The notes beneath the pieces are model-generated. The model made no database searches. It saw nothing but the letters and a program-made list of their open reading frames with translations, and was not told where the DNA came from. From the NCBI RefSeq assembly GCF_937920075.1, contig NZ_CALETI010000062.1, forward strand, positions 1-25,388: 25,388 bases of DNA, read 5' to 3'. The translations under genes were made by a program, and so were the position numbers. Of this stretch, positions 24,522 to 25,388 are shown piece after piece (position 1 is the first letter of the stretch; the number at the start of each line of letters is the position of its first letter). Origin of the DNA: an uncultured Agitococcus sp. (lineage in GTDB: Bacteria; Pseudomonadota; Gammaproteobacteria; Pseudomonadales; Moraxellaceae).

Positions 24522-24551
24522 ATGTGTTCTTATTTAACATTGAGAACACAT
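24522..24551 (-). promoter_or_regulatory. Perfect 9-bp inverted repeat in S10 leader
   Basis: ATGTGTTCT and AGAACACAT are perfect inverted copies around a 12-base A/T-rich loop (24531-24542). It lies about 25-50 bases downstream of the predicted start of S10 transcription, so it would be the first hairpin of the leader RNA. It could also be a protein-binding palindrome in DNA. Confidence 0.6.
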
Positions 24552-24580
24552 AATTAACCCAACTCTTTAGCGGGTGGCGA

Positions 24581-24609
24581 ATAATAGCCCACCACCCTAC
24601 CCTTTGCAA
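24581..24609 (-). promoter_or_regulatory. S10 operon promoter with AT-rich upstream region
   Basis: On the minus strand TTGCAA (24609-24604) and TATTAT (24586-24581) are exactly 17 bases apart, matching the sigma-70 consensus at 4/6 and 5/6. Upstream (24610-24650) the strand is almost all A/T, as in UP elements of ribosomal promoters. The bases after the -10 box (TCGCCACCCGC) are GC-rich, as in stringently controlled promoters. The predicted start near 24574 gives a leader of about 155 bases. This gap of 389 bases between rpsJ and the antitoxin gene holds no gene. Confidence 0.65.
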
Positions 24610-24631
24610 GCATTAAATAATAAATACTTTT

Positions 24632-24722
24632 AAAATCTTCTTTAAAAAAGGGGGAGACGCACAGTACCTTAATGAACGATGATGCCCCCTCCTTTTGTAA
24701 AGCGAGGGTTGGGGAGGATTTT
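24632..24722. repeat. Degenerate GC-rich inverted-repeat element (MITE-like remnant)
   Basis: The ends AAAATC and GATTTT, and the inner blocks TTTAAAAAAGGGGGAG and CCCCCTCCTTTTGTAAA, are inverted copies. The right arm has an extra GCGAGGGTTGGGGAGG that the left arm lacks. The right arm on the minus strand contains CCCCAACCCTC, also present in the repeat at 9406-9438. There is no coding capacity. It fills the space between the divergent S10 and toxin-antitoxin promoters. Confidence 0.5.
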
Positions 24723-24748
24723 TATAGGCTAACTTGTGGGCTACGTTT

Positions 24749-24774
24749 TAGCACATACAAAACCATGCTATACT
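24749..24774 (+). promoter_or_regulatory. Toxin-antitoxin promoter with overlapping inverted repeat
   Basis: TGCTATACT (24766-24774) is an extended -10 box (TGnTATACT, 5/6 to TATAAT) 33 bases before the antitoxin ATG. The -35 region (TTTTAG) is poor, as extended -10 promoters allow. TAGCA (24749-24753) and TGCTA (24766-24770) form a dyad overlapping the -10 box, a natural place for autorepression by the antitoxin. Confidence 0.5.
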
Positions 24775-24807
24775 CAAAATGCAATGATAAAAACTGTGAG
24801 GTGTCGC

Positions 24808-25047
24808 ATGACAGCTTTGATTGTTCATTTACCTGATGAATTGGTACAAAAAGCTCAACAAATCGGTATATTAAAACCTGATATGTTATCTGAGCATATT
24901 CGTCAATTTTTGGAAGAACAAATCCAGCAACAACAGCATATAAATGATATTTCGGCATTTTCAGGTTTGGTTAAAGCCAAAAGTACGGGGCAAAAAAGGA
25001 GTTTAGATGATTTTTATGCTGCAAATTTTGTGAATGATTCTTTATGA
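24808..25047 (+). CDS. VapB-type antitoxin, probable ribbon-helix-helix
   Basis: This 79-residue protein probably binds DNA and neutralises the PIN toxin encoded next. The N-terminus TALIVHLPDELVQKAQQIGI reads as a beta strand followed by a helix, then a second helix SEHIRQFLEEQIQQQQ, the order of a ribbon-helix-helix fold. The C-terminal part is polar and ends RSLDDFYAANFVNDSL, a likely toxin-binding tail. I choose the ATG at 24808, with GAGGTG spaced 4 bases upstream; the longer frame begins at a GTG at 24736, upstream of the promoter. The stop overlaps the toxin start by 4 bases (ATGA). Confidence 0.82.
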   Translation: MTALIVHLPDELVQKAQQIGILKPDMLSEHIRQFLEEQIQQQQHINDISAFSGLVKAKSTGQKRSLDDFYAANFVNDSL

Positions 25048-25388
25048 AAGCAGTCGATACTAATATATTAGCTCGTTTTTTTATTGATGACCCTGATGAT
25101 GAACAAGCAATTTTTCAACGGCCTATTGCAACCACCATTCTGTCACAAGCTGTTTATATCCCCATTACTGTTATTTTGGAGTTTGAATGGGTGATGCGTG
25201 GTTTTTACAAACTAAATCGTGCTGAAATTTTGCGTATTTATGAGGTTTTACTCAATTTTACGCATATTAAAGTAGAAGACCACACCACTGTATTTAAGGC
25301 TTTAACTTACTATCGGCAAGGTTTAGATTTTGCTGATAGTTTACATTTAGCACGCTCACAGGGTTATACCGCTTTTATTACCTTTGAT
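25044..25388 (+). CDS. VapC-type PIN-domain toxin, 3' end outside window
   Basis: Predicted magnesium-dependent ribonuclease toxin; 115 residues are visible and the frame runs off the right edge. The N-terminus MKAVDTNILARFFIDDPDDE holds the first catalytic acid D5. ITVILEFEWVM carries E46. GLDFADSLHLARSQG carries D95 and D98, and the last visible residues ITFD bring D115. This is the PIN active-site order, so the domain looks intact; only a short C-terminal tail is likely missing. Family members cleave tRNA or rRNA; the target here is unknown. It starts in the ATGA overlap with the antitoxin gene. Confidence 0.88.
   Translation, partial: MKAVDTNILARFFIDDPDDEQAIFQRPIATTILSQAVYIPITVILEFEWVMRGFYKLNRAEILRIYEVLLNFTHIKVEDHTTVFKALTYYRQGLDFADSLHLARSQGYTAFITFD

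Noticed and set aside
24572..24597. GGGTGG/CCACCC pairing as a terminator
   Set aside because: The 14-base loop and lack of a T-run make it weak, and it overlaps the much better S10 promoter.
24722..24958. 78-codon open frame on the minus strand across the toxin-antitoxin promoter
   Set aside because: It is antisense to the antitoxin, which has a good ribosome-binding site, promoter and partner. The antisense product has no recognisable features.
1..25388. CRISPR arrays, tRNA or rRNA genes, intact insertion sequences
   Set aside because: I saw no regularly spaced identical repeats, no cloverleaf with a CCA-type acceptor and no transposase reading frame.

Overview
The window is a stretch of bacterial chromosome. 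It is dominated by one complete ribosomal-protein super-operon, transcribed on the minus strand and in the order usual for Gammaproteobacteria: S10 (rpsJ to rpsQ), then spc (rplN to rpmJ), then alpha (rpsM to rplQ), 28 genes in all including the 38-codon rpmJ. Ribosomal protein sequences such as the zinc-free 101-residue S14, the S4 without a CxxC cluster and the RpoA C-terminal domain fit a Gammaproteobacterium. Third positions lean towards A/T. I cannot name the genus; a Thiotrichales- or Methylococcales-like lineage is only a guess.

Layout from left to right. (1) Bases 1-5264, plus strand: the 3' part of a very large RTX-type secreted or surface protein, open through the left edge. It has bacterial Ig/cadherin-like domains, an apparent NIDO-like domain, and eight copies of a module of about 82 residues built around calcium-binding glycine/aspartate repeats. 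(2) 5274-5308: a hairpin terminator shared by two convergent genes. (3) 5324-10467, minus strand: a three-gene cluster of periplasmic adaptor, RND efflux pump and a NAPE-PLD-like metallo-beta-lactamase-fold hydrolase whose start lies inside the end of the pump gene. (4) 10716-10744: the strong terminator that ends the ribosomal super-operon. (5) 10755-24418, minus strand: the 28 ribosomal, secY and rpoA genes. (6) 24419-24807: a regulatory gap holding a good S10 promoter, a leader with two hairpins, a decayed inverted-repeat element and the promoter of the next locus. (7) 24808-25388, plus strand: a VapBC-type toxin-antitoxin pair, with the toxin cut by the right edge.

How it fits together. 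The super-operon supplies about half of the ribosomal proteins, plus the SecY channel and the RNA polymerase alpha subunit. Its internal gaps are mostly below 20 bases, except at the expected regulatory joints (before rpsJ, between rpsQ and rplN, between rpmJ and rpsM, between rpoA and rplQ), and each of these joints carries a clear RNA stem-loop. The pump cluster lies downstream of the terminator in the same direction and probably has its own promoter. Most of the window is ordinary core genome. The parts most worth a second look are the S10 leader, the compact three-way-junction fold between rpmJ and rpsM, the pump/hydrolase overlap, the RTX architecture, and the toxin-antitoxin pair sitting where tuf often lies in relatives.
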